Below are positions 36,375 through 45,056 of a stretch of DNA of 64,000 nt, piece after piece. A program made the translations under genes and the position numbers. Within the stretch, counting starts at the first letter, position 1. Every line of letters starts with the position of its first letter. The notes below the pieces were generated by a model. It was given only the letters and a program-made list of their open reading frames with translations, searched no databases and was not told the DNA's origin. The stretch spans positions 1-64,000 of the forward strand of contig NZ_QCZE01000006.1 of the NCBI RefSeq assembly GCF_003075035.1, given 5' to 3'. This DNA is from Zobellella maritima. Its GTDB lineage: Bacteria; Pseudomonadota; Gammaproteobacteria; Enterobacterales; Aeromonadaceae.

Positions 36375-36603
36375 GATTTCCTCCATGAGCTGCCCGGACG
36401 AAGCACAGCGATATAGATATTATAAGTAAAGAAAACTTCCTCCCTGGTCAATAGCCAGACTCACAAGTTGGGAGTCAATTCGCTATTATTTGTTGCTTTT
36501 ATGTTACTGATAACTGGTATCCTGTTTTCTGGTTTAGTTTTTCATATCATCGGGCTCTGGTGATAGAATAACGCCAATTTGCCACCTGATCCGGGAAGAC
36601 AGG

Positions 36604-37671
36604 ATGAATACATTAAAAAACGATCGCTATCTACGAGCCCTTTTACGTCAGCCGGTGGATCAGACGCCGGTATGGATGATGCGCCAGGCGGGACGTTATC
36701 TGCCTGAATACAAGGCGACCCGGGCTCAGGCCGGCGACTTTATGTCCTTGTGCAAAAATGCCGAGCTGGCCTGTGAGGTGACCCTGCAGCCGCTGCGTCG
36801 TTTTCCCCTGGATGCAGCCATCCTGTTTTCCGATATCCTGACTATCCCCGATGCCATGGGCCTGGGGCTGTATTTTGAAACCGGCGAGGGTCCCCGCTTC
36901 GAACGGCCGATCAGCTCCATGGCGGACGTGCAGAAGCTGGGGGTGCCGGATCCGGAAGGTGAACTGGCTTATGTGATGAATGCGGTGCGTACCATACGCC
37001 GGGAATTGCAGGGCGAAGTGCCGCTGATCGGTTTCTCCGGCAGTCCCTGGACCCTGGCGACCTACATGGTGGAAGGCGGCAGCAGCAAGGCATTTACCAG
37101 GATCAAGAAGATGATGTATGCGGAGCCGGCAGCCCTGCACTTGCTGCTCGACAAGCTGGCCGACAGCGTGATTGCCTATCTCAATGCCCAGGTGGCCGCC
37201 GGTGCCCAGTCGTTGATGGTGTTTGATACCTGGGGCGGCGTGCTGACCCCCCGCGACTACCAGGATTTCTCGCTGCAATATATGGCCAAAATCGTCGATG
37301 GCCTGGTACGGGAAAATGAAGGTCGCCGGGTACCGGTAACCCTGTTTACCAAGAATGGCGGCCAGTGGCTGGAGGCCATCGCGGCCACCGGCTGTGATGC
37401 CGTCGGGCTGGACTGGACCATCAATATTGCCGACGCCAAGCGGCGGGTCGGTGACAGGGTGGCGCTGCAGGGTAATATGGATCCGTCCATGCTCTATGCG
37501 CCGATCCCCCGCATCGAGCAGGAAGTGGCTGGTATACTGGATGGTTTCGGCAAGGGGGCGGGCCATGTGTTTAACCTGGGTCATGGCATTCACCCGGATG
37601 TGAACCCGGAGCACGCCGGCGCCTTTATCGAGGCGGTGCAGCGTCTGTCCCGGCCATACCATCAGGCATAA
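36604..37671 (+). CDS. hemE: Uroporphyrinogen decarboxylase
   Basis: A 355-residue enzyme converting uroporphyrinogen III to coproporphyrinogen III in heme synthesis. Signature 1 [15 protein letters not shown] is at residues 20-34. The catalytic Asp lies in [12 protein letters not shown], and [16 protein letters not shown] and the C-terminal [10 protein letters not shown] are conserved. Length equals E. coli HemE (354). Monocistronic, with ggaagacagg upstream and a strong terminator shared with the convergent mepM. Confidence 0.97.
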   Translation: MNTLKNDRYLRALLRQPVDQTPVWMMRQAGRYLPEYKATRAQAGDFMSLCKNAELACEVTLQPLRRFPLDAAILFSDILTIPDAMGLGLYFETGEGPRFERPISSMADVQKLGVPDPEGELAYVMNAVRTIRRELQGEVPLIGFSGSPWTLATYMVEGGSSKAFTRIKKMMYAEPAALHLLLDKLADSVIAYLNAQVAAGAQSLMVFDTWGGVLTPRDYQDFSLQYMAKIVDGLVRENEGRRVPVTLFTKNGGQWLEAIAATGCDAVGLDWTINIADAKRRVGDRVALQGNMDPSMLYAPIPRIEQEVAGILDGFGKGAGHVFNLGHGIHPDVNPEHAGAFIEAVQRLSRPYHQA

Positions 37672-37682
37672 CATCAAACCAT

Positions 37683-37710
37683 AAAAAAAGCGCCGCGAGG
37701 CGCTTTTTTT
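37683..37710. terminator. Bidirectional terminator between hemE and mepM
   Basis: Seven A, then gcgcc-gcga-ggcgc, then seven T: a symmetrical stem with U-tracts on both strands, between the two convergent stop codons. Confidence 0.95.
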
Positions 37711-37727
37711 AGGTTCATGGTGTCCGT

Positions 37728-39074
37728 CTAACCGGAAAAGCTGCGTTTATACTGCTCGACCCGACTCAGGAATTGCTGCCGTTCGCTACCGCTCAGGCCT
37801 TCGGCCATCGGCAGCTTGACCTGACGGGGATCGACCGGGCGATTGTTGACATGAAACTCGTAATGCAGGTGCGGCCCGGTTGAACGCCCGGTGTTACCCG
37901 ACAGGGCGATGCGCTGCCCACGGCTGACCTTGTCGCCTTTTTTGACCAGCAGGCGGCTCAGATGCAGATAGCGGGTGGTGTACTGGCGGCCATGGCGGAT
38001 AACCAGGTAGATACCCGCCGCGCGATGACGGGTGGCCTTGACCACGACACCGTCACTGGTGGCAATCACGGGAGTGCCGACCGGTACGGCAAAATCGGTG
38101 CCGTTATGGGGCTGAACCCGGCCGGTGACCGGGTGCTTGCGGGTCAGGTTGAAATTGGAACTGATCCTGGCATTGCGCTCCAGTGGGGTGCGGAGAAAGC
38201 CGCGTTCCAGGCTTTCACCCTTTTCATTGTAGAATTTACCGTCTTCATGACGAAACGCCATCAGGGTTTTCCCCTGGTTGGTGATCTGGGCGGCCTTGAG
38301 TTCTGATTTGCCGGTACGCTGGCCATTTACAAACTCCCGTTCAACCACCACCTTGAAGGTATCCCCCTGTTTCAGGTCGCGGGAAAAGTTCATCTGCCAT
38401 TGGAACAGGTTGGCGATCCGCTGGATTTGGGTGGCCGACAGGCCGGCGTTACGGCCGCTGATATAAAAACTGCCGTTGATCACGCCGCTCAGGCTGCGGG
38501 ATTCCCAGTTGCTTTCTTCGGTTTCCAGGGTGCTTTCAAAATGGTCTCCCACCAGGGAGAAGATGCGGGTATGCAGCAGATCCCGCTTGATTTTCAGTTC
38601 TTGTAACTGATTGTTGCCATCGATCAGCAGAGACAGGGTCTGGCCCGGGTTGATACCGTTAAGCGAACGGGCCTTGTCGGCTTCCAGCAGGGTGTACATG
38701 GTCGACAGGGGCAGCCCCAAACCGTTAAAGATGCTGCTCAGGGTATCGCCGGGTTGAACAATGTACTCCTGCCACTCGGGTTCATCTGACGCTATAGTAT
38801 CAAGCGCGTCTACCGGTTCCACAGGCCCGATTTCATCATGGGTGAGGGTATAGAATTCGGTGTTGTTGACCTGGGTTTTTGCTTCTTTGGGAAGGTTCAG
38901 GCTGACCGGAAGGCTGATCTTGATGGGGTGATCGATCAGGTCACTGGGCGTGGGCATCATGATCGCCGTCGACAGGGTCAAACCGCTCAACAAGACCAGG
39001 CCATACTTGTGCCGCTTAGGTAATTGGGTGGGTATTTCCTGCAGTAATGTCTGTATTGGTCGGAGTGGATTCAT
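37728..39074 (-). CDS. mepM: Murein DD-endopeptidase MepM (YebA-like)
   Basis: A 448-residue inner-membrane-anchored periplasmic endopeptidase that cleaves D-Ala-mDAP crosslinks for cell-wall growth. An N-terminal helix (about residues 24-41) is followed by an OapA/LysM-like module (YIVQPGDTLSSIFNGLGLP, about 104-122), an intermediate domain and a C-terminal M23 domain. The zinc site is HNGTDFAVPVGTP, the Arg/Tyr-His strand TRYLHLS, and TGPHLHYEFH. The position next to znuA matches E. coli yebA-znuA. Likely expressed independently of znuA. Confidence 0.95.
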   Translation of the reverse strand: MNPLRPIQTLLQEIPTQLPKRHKYGLVLLSGLTLSTAIMMPTPSDLIDHPIKISLPVSLNLPKEAKTQVNNTEFYTLTHDEIGPVEPVDALDTIASDEPEWQEYIVQPGDTLSSIFNGLGLPLSTMYTLLEADKARSLNGINPGQTLSLLIDGNNQLQELKIKRDLLHTRIFSLVGDHFESTLETEESNWESRSLSGVINGSFYISGRNAGLSATQIQRIANLFQWQMNFSRDLKQGDTFKVVVEREFVNGQRTGKSELKAAQITNQGKTLMAFRHEDGKFYNEKGESLERGFLRTPLERNARISSNFNLTRKHPVTGRVQPHNGTDFAVPVGTPVIATSDGVVVKATRHRAAGIYLVIRHGRQYTTRYLHLSRLLVKKGDKVSRGQRIALSGNTGRSTGPHLHYEFHVNNRPVDPRQVKLPMAEGLSGSERQQFLSRVEQYKRSFSG

Positions 39075-39253
39075 CCGGGTTACCTGTGCCTGTAGGTCTT
39101 AAACAATGAATGCAAAAACTGCTTTATGCTCCTGACTATTTCTGGAGGTGATAAAACGGCAATTTTTTATAACGAAGTAGACTCGCAGTGCGACTCGACT
39201 GGGATTAGTTTGGGGCAGTCCCAAAAGAGTTCCCCAGTATACCGTTTTTTTTA

Positions 39254-40330
39254 TTATTTAGTGAGCAAACAATCGGTCATGTTGTTGGCCAGTTGCCGCA
39301 TAAAGGAAAAATACCCTTGAGAGTCAACCTGGATATCGGTGGCCAGGGGGTCCAGGATGCCTATCCTGGCGGGAGTATTGCGCACCACCGCCTGCAGTAC
39401 CGCAGGCCTGAACTGGGGCTCGGCAAAGACGCATTGGGCCTTGGCTTCGCTCAGCGCCTTATGGATACGGCTCACCGTCTTGGCGCCGGGCGAGCGCTCC
39501 GGGTTGATGGTGAAATGGCCGAGGGAGGGGATCTGATAATGGCGTTCCCAATAGCCATAGGCGTCGTGAAACACGAAATAACCCTGGTGTCTGGCAGGAG
39601 CCAGTTGCTGCATGATTTCCCGGTCGACTTGAGCAAGGCCTGTCTTGAATTGTTCCAAATTGTCTCGATAGCGGGCGGCATTGGCCGGATCCAGCACGGT
39701 TAGCCGCTCGGCCAGCAATTCGGCTATCTGTTGGGCATAATTAGGATCCAGCCAGACATGGGAGTCCCGGTTGCCGTGATTATGGTCATGGTGTGAATCG
39801 GCGTGTTCGTCGATGACCAAGGCCGTATTATGATGGTCTGCATGGTCTGCATGGTCTGCATGGTCTGCATGGTCTGCATGGTCTGCATGGTCTGCATGGT
39901 CTGCATGGTCCGCATGGTCCGCATGGTCTGCATGGTCTGCATGGTCTGCATGGTCTGCATGGTCCGCATGTTCTGCATGGTCCGCATGCTCCTCATGGAC
40001 ACCGGACTCAGCGTGGGCTTCATGGGGCAGCAACCTTTCCAGCAGCGGCAGGCTGTTGGGCTGGTCGCTCAACAACGGTGTTAAAAACGACTCCAATTCG
40101 GGCCCCACCCATACCACCAGCTCCGCCTGATCGATGCGCCTGAGATCGGATGGTCGCAGGGCATAATCATGGGGTGAGGTACCCGGCTTGAGCAGCAATT
40201 CTGTCGTTGCGGCCCCGTCGGTGATGGCGGTGGCGATCAATTGCAGGGGTTTGACGCTGGTGAGTACTTCTACGGCCGTTGCCGGGGTGCTCAGCACCAG
40301 CCCCAGTCCCAGGGCAGATAACAATTTCAT
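39254..40330 (-). CDS. znuA: Zinc ABC transporter, periplasmic zinc-binding protein
   Basis: A 358-residue high-affinity periplasmic Zn-binding protein with signal peptide (residues 1-20). Zinc ligands are expected at His54 ([10 protein letters not shown]), the His of DSHVWLDP, and the His of [11 protein letters not shown]. Between the first two lies a His/Asp-rich flexible loop dominated by 17 consecutive Ala-Asp/Glu-His triplets (residues 116-166), much longer than the E. coli loop. The start is ATG 40330. Upstream in-frame codons run through the Zur-like site and are not coding. Divergent from znuCB. Confidence 0.96.
   Translation of the reverse strand: MKLLSALGLGLVLSTPATAVEVLTSVKPLQLIATAITDGAATTELLLKPGTSPHDYALRPSDLRRIDQAELVVWVGPELESFLTPLLSDQPNSLPLLERLLPHEAHAESGVHEEHADHAEHADHADHADHADHADHADHADHADHADHADHADHADHADHADHADHHNTALVIDEHADSHHDHNHGNRDSHVWLDPNYAQQIAELLAERLTVLDPANAARYRDNLEQFKTGLAQVDREIMQQLAPARHQGYFVFHDAYGYWERHYQIPSLGHFTINPERSPGAKTVSRIHKALSEAKAQCVFAEPQFRPAVLQAVVRNTPARIGILDPLATDIQVDSQGYFSFMRQLANNMTDCLLTK
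39833..39985. repeat. 17-copy 9-bp tandem repeat inside znuA
   Basis: The plus-strand unit atggtctgc (minus gcagaccat, Ala-Asp-His) is repeated 17 times in phase with the reading frame. Variants are confined to synonymous gac/gcg third positions except one Asp-to-Glu. The 9-bp unit keeps frame, so copy-number change would lengthen or shorten the His-rich zinc loop without disrupting ZnuA. Degenerate units continue to about 39994. Confidence 0.95.
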
Positions 40331-40375
40331 TGACGGGATCCGCTCGATTGATGGTGGAGTTAGGTTAACTAGCAA

Positions 40376-40390
40376 TGTTATAATATAACA
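40376..40390. promoter_or_regulatory. Zur box between znuA and znuC
   Basis: TGTTATAATATAACA is a perfect palindrome (7+1+7) and matches the core of the enterobacterial Zur operator (GTTATAATATAAC). It is placed 46 bases before znuA and 26 before znuC, where it can repress both divergent units when zinc is sufficient. Confidence 0.88.
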
Positions 40391-40415
40391 AACATTTTTG
40401 TAAAGGCAGGAGCCA

Positions 40416-41153
40416 ATGACAAAGCTGCTGGAGTTGACCGATGTGGGTCTGACGGCCGACAACACAGTGATCCTGGAGCGGATTTCCTTTGTCTTGCGCC
40501 GGGGGGAAATCCTCACGCTGGTGGGGCCGAATGGCGCCGGGAAGAGTTCTCTGGTCAAACTGGTTCTGAAACTGAAAGAGGCCACGACAGGAGCCCTGTG
40601 GCGAAAATCGGGGTTGCGGATCGGTTATGTGCCACAAAAACTGCATCTGGATCCGGTGTTGCCGCTAACGGTGGCCCGCTTCCTGAGTCTGGCCCACGGC
40701 CGGCGCATTACGGTTGCCCGGGCGTTGGCGATGGTAGGGGCCGAGCGGCTGGCCGAACGGGCCATGCAGGCGCTGTCGGGGGGAGAAATGCAGCGGGTGC
40801 TGCTGGCCCGGGCGCTGATGATGGAGCCGGAATTGTTGATCCTGGATGAGCCGGCCCAGGGAGTGGATGTTCATGGCCAGACCGAACTGTACGCGCTGAT
40901 CAAGCAGATCAGCGACCAGCTCAACTGCGGTGTGCTTATGGTATCCCATGATTTGCATCTGGTGATGGCCAGTACTCATCAGGTGATCTGCCTTAACCAG
41001 CATATCTGCTGTCATGGTGAGCCGGAGCATGTAGCCCGTCATCCGGAGTTTGCCCGCCTGTTCGGCCGTCCCGAGCTGGCCCAGCTGGCCGTTTATACCC
41101 ATCACCACCATTGTGATGATGAACACCATGGAGATGTACGCCATGTGGGATAG
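40416..41153 (+). CDS. znuC: Zinc ABC transporter, ATP-binding protein
   Basis: A 245-residue ATPase. Walker A GPNGAGKSS is at residues 37-45, signature ALSGGEMQRV at about 124-133, Walker B LLILDEPAQGVDVHGQ, and H-loop MVSHDLH. A C-terminal His-rich tail (YTHHHHCDDEHHGD) is typical of ZnuC and may sense or buffer zinc. Shine-Dalgarno gcaggag precedes the ATG. Its 3' end overlaps the znuB start. It forms znuCB under the Zur box. Confidence 0.96.
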   Translation: MTKLLELTDVGLTADNTVILERISFVLRRGEILTLVGPNGAGKSSLVKLVLKLKEATTGALWRKSGLRIGYVPQKLHLDPVLPLTVARFLSLAHGRRITVARALAMVGAERLAERAMQALSGGEMQRVLLARALMMEPELLILDEPAQGVDVHGQTELYALIKQISDQLNCGVLMVSHDLHLVMASTHQVICLNQHICCHGEPEHVARHPEFARLFGRPELAQLAVYTHHHHCDDEHHGDVRHVG

Positions 41154-41931
41154 TTTTTTGCTGTATGGCCTGCTGGCCGGGGTAGGGATCGCCGTGCTGG
41201 CGGGCCCCCTGGGCAGTTTCGTGGTGTGGCGGCGGATGGCCTATTTTGGTGATACTCTGGCCCATTCCTCCTTGCTGGGGATCGCGTTGGGGTTGCTGTT
41301 ACAGATAGATCTTACCCTGGCGGTGCTGGTGGCCTGCCTGGTACTGGGGGTGATGCTGGCCGCGCTACAGAGATCCAGCTGGCTGGCCAATGACACCCTG
41401 CTCGGCATCCTGGCCCATACCGCCCTCTCTCTGGGCCTGGTGGCCCTGGCCTTCATGGACAATGTGCGGGTCGATCTGATGTCCTACCTGTTCGGTGATC
41501 TGCTGGCAATCCAGCCGGCGGATCTGTACTGGATCTATGGGGGCGGTTTGCTGTTGCTGCTGGTGCTGCGCCATTACTGGAGCCAGTTGCTGTCGATCAC
41601 CGTCAGCGAAGAGCTGGCCCGGGTTGAAGGGGTCCGGGTCGAGGCGCTGAAACTGCTGCTGTTGATGATGATCAGCGTGCTGATCGCGGTGGCGATGAAG
41701 TTTGTCGGTGCCCTGATTATCACTTCGCTATTGATCATTCCGGCCGCCACCGCCCGGCGCTTCAGTCGTACCCCGGAGCAGATGGCCCTCTATGCCATCG
41801 GTTTGGGGGTGTTGTCGGTACTGGGCGGACTGCAGTTGTCTATCAGTCACGACACGCCGGCCGGTCCTTCGGTGGTGGTCTCCGCCGCTTCGCTGTTTCT
41901 GCTGTCGCAGTTGGTACCGAAACGGGGCTGA
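41143..41931 (+). CDS. znuB: Zinc ABC transporter, permease
   Basis: A 262-residue ABC-3 family permease with seven to eight helices. AGPLGSFVVWRRMAYFGDTL, GILAHTALSLGLV, RVDLMSYLFGDLL and the MKFVGALIITSLLIIPAATA segment are nearly identical to E. coli ZnuB (261 residues), supporting the start MWDSFLLYG at 41143. Starts at 41128 or 41050 add unconserved residues. It overlaps the znuC 3' end by 11 bases and completes the zinc importer with ZnuA. Confidence 0.95.
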   Translation: MWDSFLLYGLLAGVGIAVLAGPLGSFVVWRRMAYFGDTLAHSSLLGIALGLLLQIDLTLAVLVACLVLGVMLAALQRSSWLANDTLLGILAHTALSLGLVALAFMDNVRVDLMSYLFGDLLAIQPADLYWIYGGGLLLLLVLRHYWSQLLSITVSEELARVEGVRVEALKLLLLMMISVLIAVAMKFVGALIITSLLIIPAATARRFSRTPEQMALYAIGLGVLSVLGGLQLSISHDTPAGPSVVVSAASLFLLSQLVPKRG

Positions 41932-41964
41932 TGTGCAATATGAAGCATGGATGTGCGTGAGGCC

Positions 41965-42046
41965 GTAGGTTGGGACGAAGCATGAGTCCCAACATTTCAG
42001 CAGTTGGTCGCATGCATGTTGGGATTCGTACCGCATCTCAACCTAC
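41965..42046. repeat. 82-bp imperfect inverted repeat
   Basis: Two 30-base arms (41965-41994 and 42017-42046) are reverse complements at about two thirds or more of positions, with perfect outer 8 bp (gtaggttg / caacctac) and perfect inner tcccaaca / tgttggga. They resemble the widespread gtaggttgggacgaagcatga-type intergenic elements of proteobacteria. It lies between convergent genes, and its right arm contains the TAG stop codon of the UDG-family gene. Confidence 0.8.
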
Positions 42047-42639
42047 CTCTGTGTGTCCCCCAACACCTCATGTACCCGTGCCCGCAGCGCCGGCAGTTCT
42101 TCTTGCTCAAACCAGGGGTTCTGGCTCAGCCAGCGTCGGTTGCGGGGGGAGGGATGGGGCAGGGGGATGCGGGTAGGGGCATACTGCTGCCAGTGCCGTA
42201 CCGTTTCGGTCAGGGTGGCGTAGGCTTCCCCGATGAGGTAGTAGCGCTGGGCATAGCGCCCGATCAACAGGGTCAGTTCGATATTGGGCAGTAGTTCCCA
42301 TAATTGGTGGTGCCAGGCGGGTGCACACTCGGGGCGGGGAGGTAAGTCCCCGGACGTGCTCTTGCCCGGGTAACAAAAGCCCATGGGCATGATGGCGAAC
42401 AGCGACGGATTGTAAAACTGCTCCCGGCTGACCCCCAGCCAGTTCCTCAGGTTATCGCCCGAGGCGTCGTTCCAGGGCAGGCCGGTTTTATGCACCCTGA
42501 GACCTGGCGCCTGACCGATAATCATGATGCGTGCCTGGCGAGCTATCTGCACCACGGGTCGGGGACCCAGGGGCAGGCTGGCGGCGCAGATCTGGCAATT
42601 GCGTACCCGCACCAACAGCTTGTCCAATGGCTCGGCCAT
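42043..42639 (-). CDS. Uracil-DNA glycosylase superfamily protein
   Basis: A protein of about 198 residues. It has the UDG-fold motif 1 IIGQAPGLRVHKTGLPWND and motif HPSPRNRRW near the C-terminus. Cysteines at CQIC near the N-terminus are insufficient to claim an iron-sulfur cluster. This matches the uracil-DNA glycosylase family proteins of unproven activity found in Gammaproteobacteria. ATG 42639 has gggggat just upstream; ATG 42657 would overlap the preceding dehydrogenase stop (TGATG), so the pair is one operon either way. The stop codon lies within the inverted repeat. Confidence 0.85.
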   Translation of the reverse strand: MAEPLDKLLVRVRNCQICAASLPLGPRPVVQIARQARIMIIGQAPGLRVHKTGLPWNDASGDNLRNWLGVSREQFYNPSLFAIMPMGFCYPGKSTSGDLPPRPECAPAWHHQLWELLPNIELTLLIGRYAQRYYLIGEAYATLTETVRHWQQYAPTRIPLPHPSPRNRRWLSQNPWFEQEELPALRARVHEVLGDTQR

Positions 42640-42656
42640 GTTATCCCCCGGCTCCA

Positions 42657-43601
42657 TCAATACCCCAGATCGAAGTTCACCAGGCCTTCCATTGGCTTAC
42701 CCTCGATAAACTTCAGGTAATTGCGGCAGAAGCGGCCGACTACCTGGTCGGGAAAGCTGTAGCCGGCGTTATGGGGGGTAACGATGACATTGGGCATATC
42801 CCATAACAGGCTGTCTGCCGGCAGCGGCTCGGTGGCAAACACATCCAGGATGGCGGCGCCGATGCGGCCATTGCGCAGGGCCTGGATCAGGGCGGCTTCA
42901 TCCACTGCATCACCCCGGCCGATATTAAAGAAGATCACCCCCGGCTTGATATGATTGAGTCGCTCGCCATCGAACAGATTACGGGTCTCGGGGGTCGACG
43001 GCAGCACGCTGACCAGGATATCGGCCTTGGGCAGTACCTTGTTCAGGGCCTGGACCTGGTAGGTGCGTTCAAATCCCGGTGCCTCCCGTCCGGAGCGGCT
43101 GACGCCGAGCACAGTGATGCCGAATTGTCTGGCGGTATTGGCGATATGCTGACCAATGCTGCCGGTGCCCACGATCAGCATGGTCTTGCCCTGCAGGCTC
43201 TGATAGGGGATGGGTTGCCAGTTATGATGCCGCTGTTGTTCGCGGTAATGCCGCAGGTGGCGGGTGACCGACAACAGGTGGGCAAAGATATATTCGCTGA
43301 TCAGGGGACCGAAAATGTCCCGCACATTGGTCAGCCGGTAATCATGACGGCAACCGGGGGTCAGCAAGGTATCGACCCCGGCGTAGGTGGATTGGGCCCA
43401 CTTCAGGGCGCGGGCTTCTTTCAGCCAGGGTTTGAGGCGGGCCGGTTCGCCCAGCAGGATATCCGCAATGGGCAGGGCGGCCTGGATTTCCCCCTGCAGC
43501 GTGGGAGCGACGATGGTCAGGCCGGGCAGATAGGCCTGCTTTAGCAGGGCGTGGTATTGTTCGTTGTCCTGACTGAGCAGTAGCAGGGTATGAGCGGACA
43601 T
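42657..43601 (-). CDS. D-2-hydroxyacid dehydrogenase
   Basis: A 314-residue NAD(P)-dependent D-isomer dehydrogenase of the GhrA/glyoxylate-reductase-like branch. The nucleotide loop VGTGSIGQHIA is at about residues 143-153. The substrate Arg is in NIGRGDAVDE, Glu in LDVFATEPLP, and catalytic His in VTPHNAG. The variant DIFGPLISEY replaces the more common -G-A-IAEYV segment. The substrate is not determinable. Followed by the UDG-family gene with overlapping start. Confidence 0.9.
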   Translation of the reverse strand: MSAHTLLLLSQDNEQYHALLKQAYLPGLTIVAPTLQGEIQAALPIADILLGEPARLKPWLKEARALKWAQSTYAGVDTLLTPGCRHDYRLTNVRDIFGPLISEYIFAHLLSVTRHLRHYREQQRHHNWQPIPYQSLQGKTMLIVGTGSIGQHIANTARQFGITVLGVSRSGREAPGFERTYQVQALNKVLPKADILVSVLPSTPETRNLFDGERLNHIKPGVIFFNIGRGDAVDEAALIQALRNGRIGAAILDVFATEPLPADSLLWDMPNVIVTPHNAGYSFPDQVVGRFCRNYLKFIEGKPMEGLVNFDLGY

Positions 43602-43765
43602 ACCTTAATCTCCTCAATATGCTTCTTGTAAGACCTTTTTGTGAGACAATGGCACACGCACAGACTTATACCAGGGTTTCCCGCGCAAAGTGTGAGCCAC
43701 GGCCGTAAAAGGTCAGGATGGCGACGCTTGACGCCAGGGGCAGCCGAGACAACAAGGACTCCCGC

Positions 43766-44347
43766 GTGTTTGGTGACAAATTTTATAAAAAAATAAACAA
43801 GTTGATGCCCTGGCAACAAACGGTATTTGCGCTTAGCCTGGCCGAACGTATGTACCCCAATTATCGGTTGTTTGCCGAGACCTCGGGATTTGGTGACGGG
43901 GAACGTTTTCGTCATACCCTGGATGTATTATGGACCTATCTGACGGTCAAGGGCTCCCGGGTGGACTTGTCCGCCGAACTGGAAGAGTTTGAAAAGATGA
44001 TTCCGGATCCCGCTCGTTTTGAGTCCTATGGGGCCTATCCGGCACTGGACGCCTGCGTGGCCCTGGGTGCGGCCTATAATTCGGTCATTTGCCGTATCGG
44101 TGAAGAAGCCACTGAGGCCAGTCACGCCTCGTTGGGTTCGGTGGCCGGCTTTGTCGAGCTGTTGGCCGAGCGGGATCTCAGCGATGATGAGTTGTACGAA
44201 AATGAGCTGATCGAGGCCGAGATGGAGTTCCAGGTGGCCTTGCTGGAACGGGTTGCCCAGCCCAGGGAGGCCCAGACCATCCTGGCCATCCGGGACTTTT
44301 CAGGCCAGGACGGGATTTCCAATCTGGGCATCAGCCTGGAGGAATAA
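43766..44347 (+). CDS. yjaG: YjaG family (DUF416) protein
   Basis: A protein of about 193 residues matching DUF416: LAERMYPNYRLF, FGDGERFRHTLDVLW, AYPALDACVALGAAYNSV, and the C-terminal SNLGISLEE. The function is unknown. The GTG at 43766 has aagga seven bases upstream and gives a length close to E. coli YjaG. An ATG at 43718 (ggtcagg upstream) would add 16 residues without family support. Convergent with the marR gene, stops five bases apart. Confidence 0.88.
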   Translation: MFGDKFYKKINKLMPWQQTVFALSLAERMYPNYRLFAETSGFGDGERFRHTLDVLWTYLTVKGSRVDLSAELEEFEKMIPDPARFESYGAYPALDACVALGAAYNSVICRIGEEATEASHASLGSVAGFVELLAERDLSDDELYENELIEAEMEFQVALLERVAQPREAQTILAIRDFSGQDGISNLGISLEE

Positions 44348-44352
44348 GCCGG

Positions 44353-44832
44353 TTATTCGTGGAGCAGGCTGCCTACCTGCAGCAGGGGAGCGACATCCAG
44401 ATCGCTGGCGTTCATCATGGTCGATACCCGCTGCAACGATGATAACAGCAGATTTTGCTCCCAGGCATCCAACGCCTGAAAGCGTTTGATGAAGCTCTCT
44501 TGCAGGGGGCGGGGGGCCGTTTTTAACTTGGCCACGCCCTCGTCGGTTAATACCGCATGGACCTTGCGTTTGTCGGTTTGGCTACGTACCCGCCGTACCA
44601 GGTTTTTTTGCTCGAGCCGATCGATAATGGTGGTCGCAGTGGCCTGGCTCATATTGGTACTCTGAGCCAACTCGCGCATGGTGATATCGCCCATATCCTG
44701 GATCGCCTGCATCAACAGCAGCTGGGGTCCGGTCAGACCCGACTCTTTGCTGAGCTTGCGGGAGTGGATATCGATGGCCCGGATAATCTGGCGCAACGCT
44801 ACTAGAATTTCTTCGTGTTTTTCCAAGGTCAT
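44353..44832 (-). CDS. MarR family transcriptional regulator
   Basis: A 159-residue winged-helix regulator. Helix-turn-helix MRELAQSTNMSQATATTIIDRL spans roughly residues 52-73, followed by the wing RRVRSQTDKRKVHAVLTDEG. N- and C-terminal dimerisation helices are present. The target and ligand are unknown. The only nearby divergent gene is hutC, 224 bases away, which has its own autoregulator site, so this MarR protein probably acts elsewhere. Confidence 0.88.
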   Translation of the reverse strand: MTLEKHEEILVALRQIIRAIDIHSRKLSKESGLTGPQLLLMQAIQDMGDITMRELAQSTNMSQATATTIIDRLEQKNLVRRVRSQTDKRKVHAVLTDEGVAKLKTAPRPLQESFIKRFQALDAWEQNLLLSSLQRVSTMMNASDLDVAPLLQVGSLLHE

Positions 44833-45020
44833 CCTGCCGATGGTGCTGCTTGCTTGATGGGCGGCACCTTATCTTAAATTTCCCAGGGTTGAAAGCCTTG
44901 CTTGTTACCTTCCCCTGCACGCCCGACCAACGGCGGCTGCCAGCCATCTAGCCGGCCTTTGCCCTACGGCCATTGGGCCGGTATCACGCCTTTTTCGCCT
45001 TGTTGTATGACTCGATTTTG

Positions 45021-45034
45021 ATTGTATGTACAAT
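45021..45034. promoter_or_regulatory. HutC-type operator upstream of hutC
   Basis: ATTGTATGTACAAT is a near-perfect palindrome. Its core TGTATGTACA matches the TGTA-N2-TACA motif recognised by HutC repressors in Pseudomonas and Klebsiella. It ends 23 bases before the hutC start, suggesting autoregulation. Confidence 0.82.
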
Positions 45035-45056
45035 TGAGTCAGCAACAGGAGGCCAA

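Noticed and set aside
39833-39985. CRISPR-like array
   Set aside because: The units are 9 bp, directly adjacent with no spacers, and in frame within znuA. This is a coding minisatellite.
39803-40084. Plus-strand ORF encoding Met-Val-Cys repeats
   Set aside because: It is the antisense reading of the 9-bp repeats inside znuA; the minus-strand ZnuA reading is clearly the real one.
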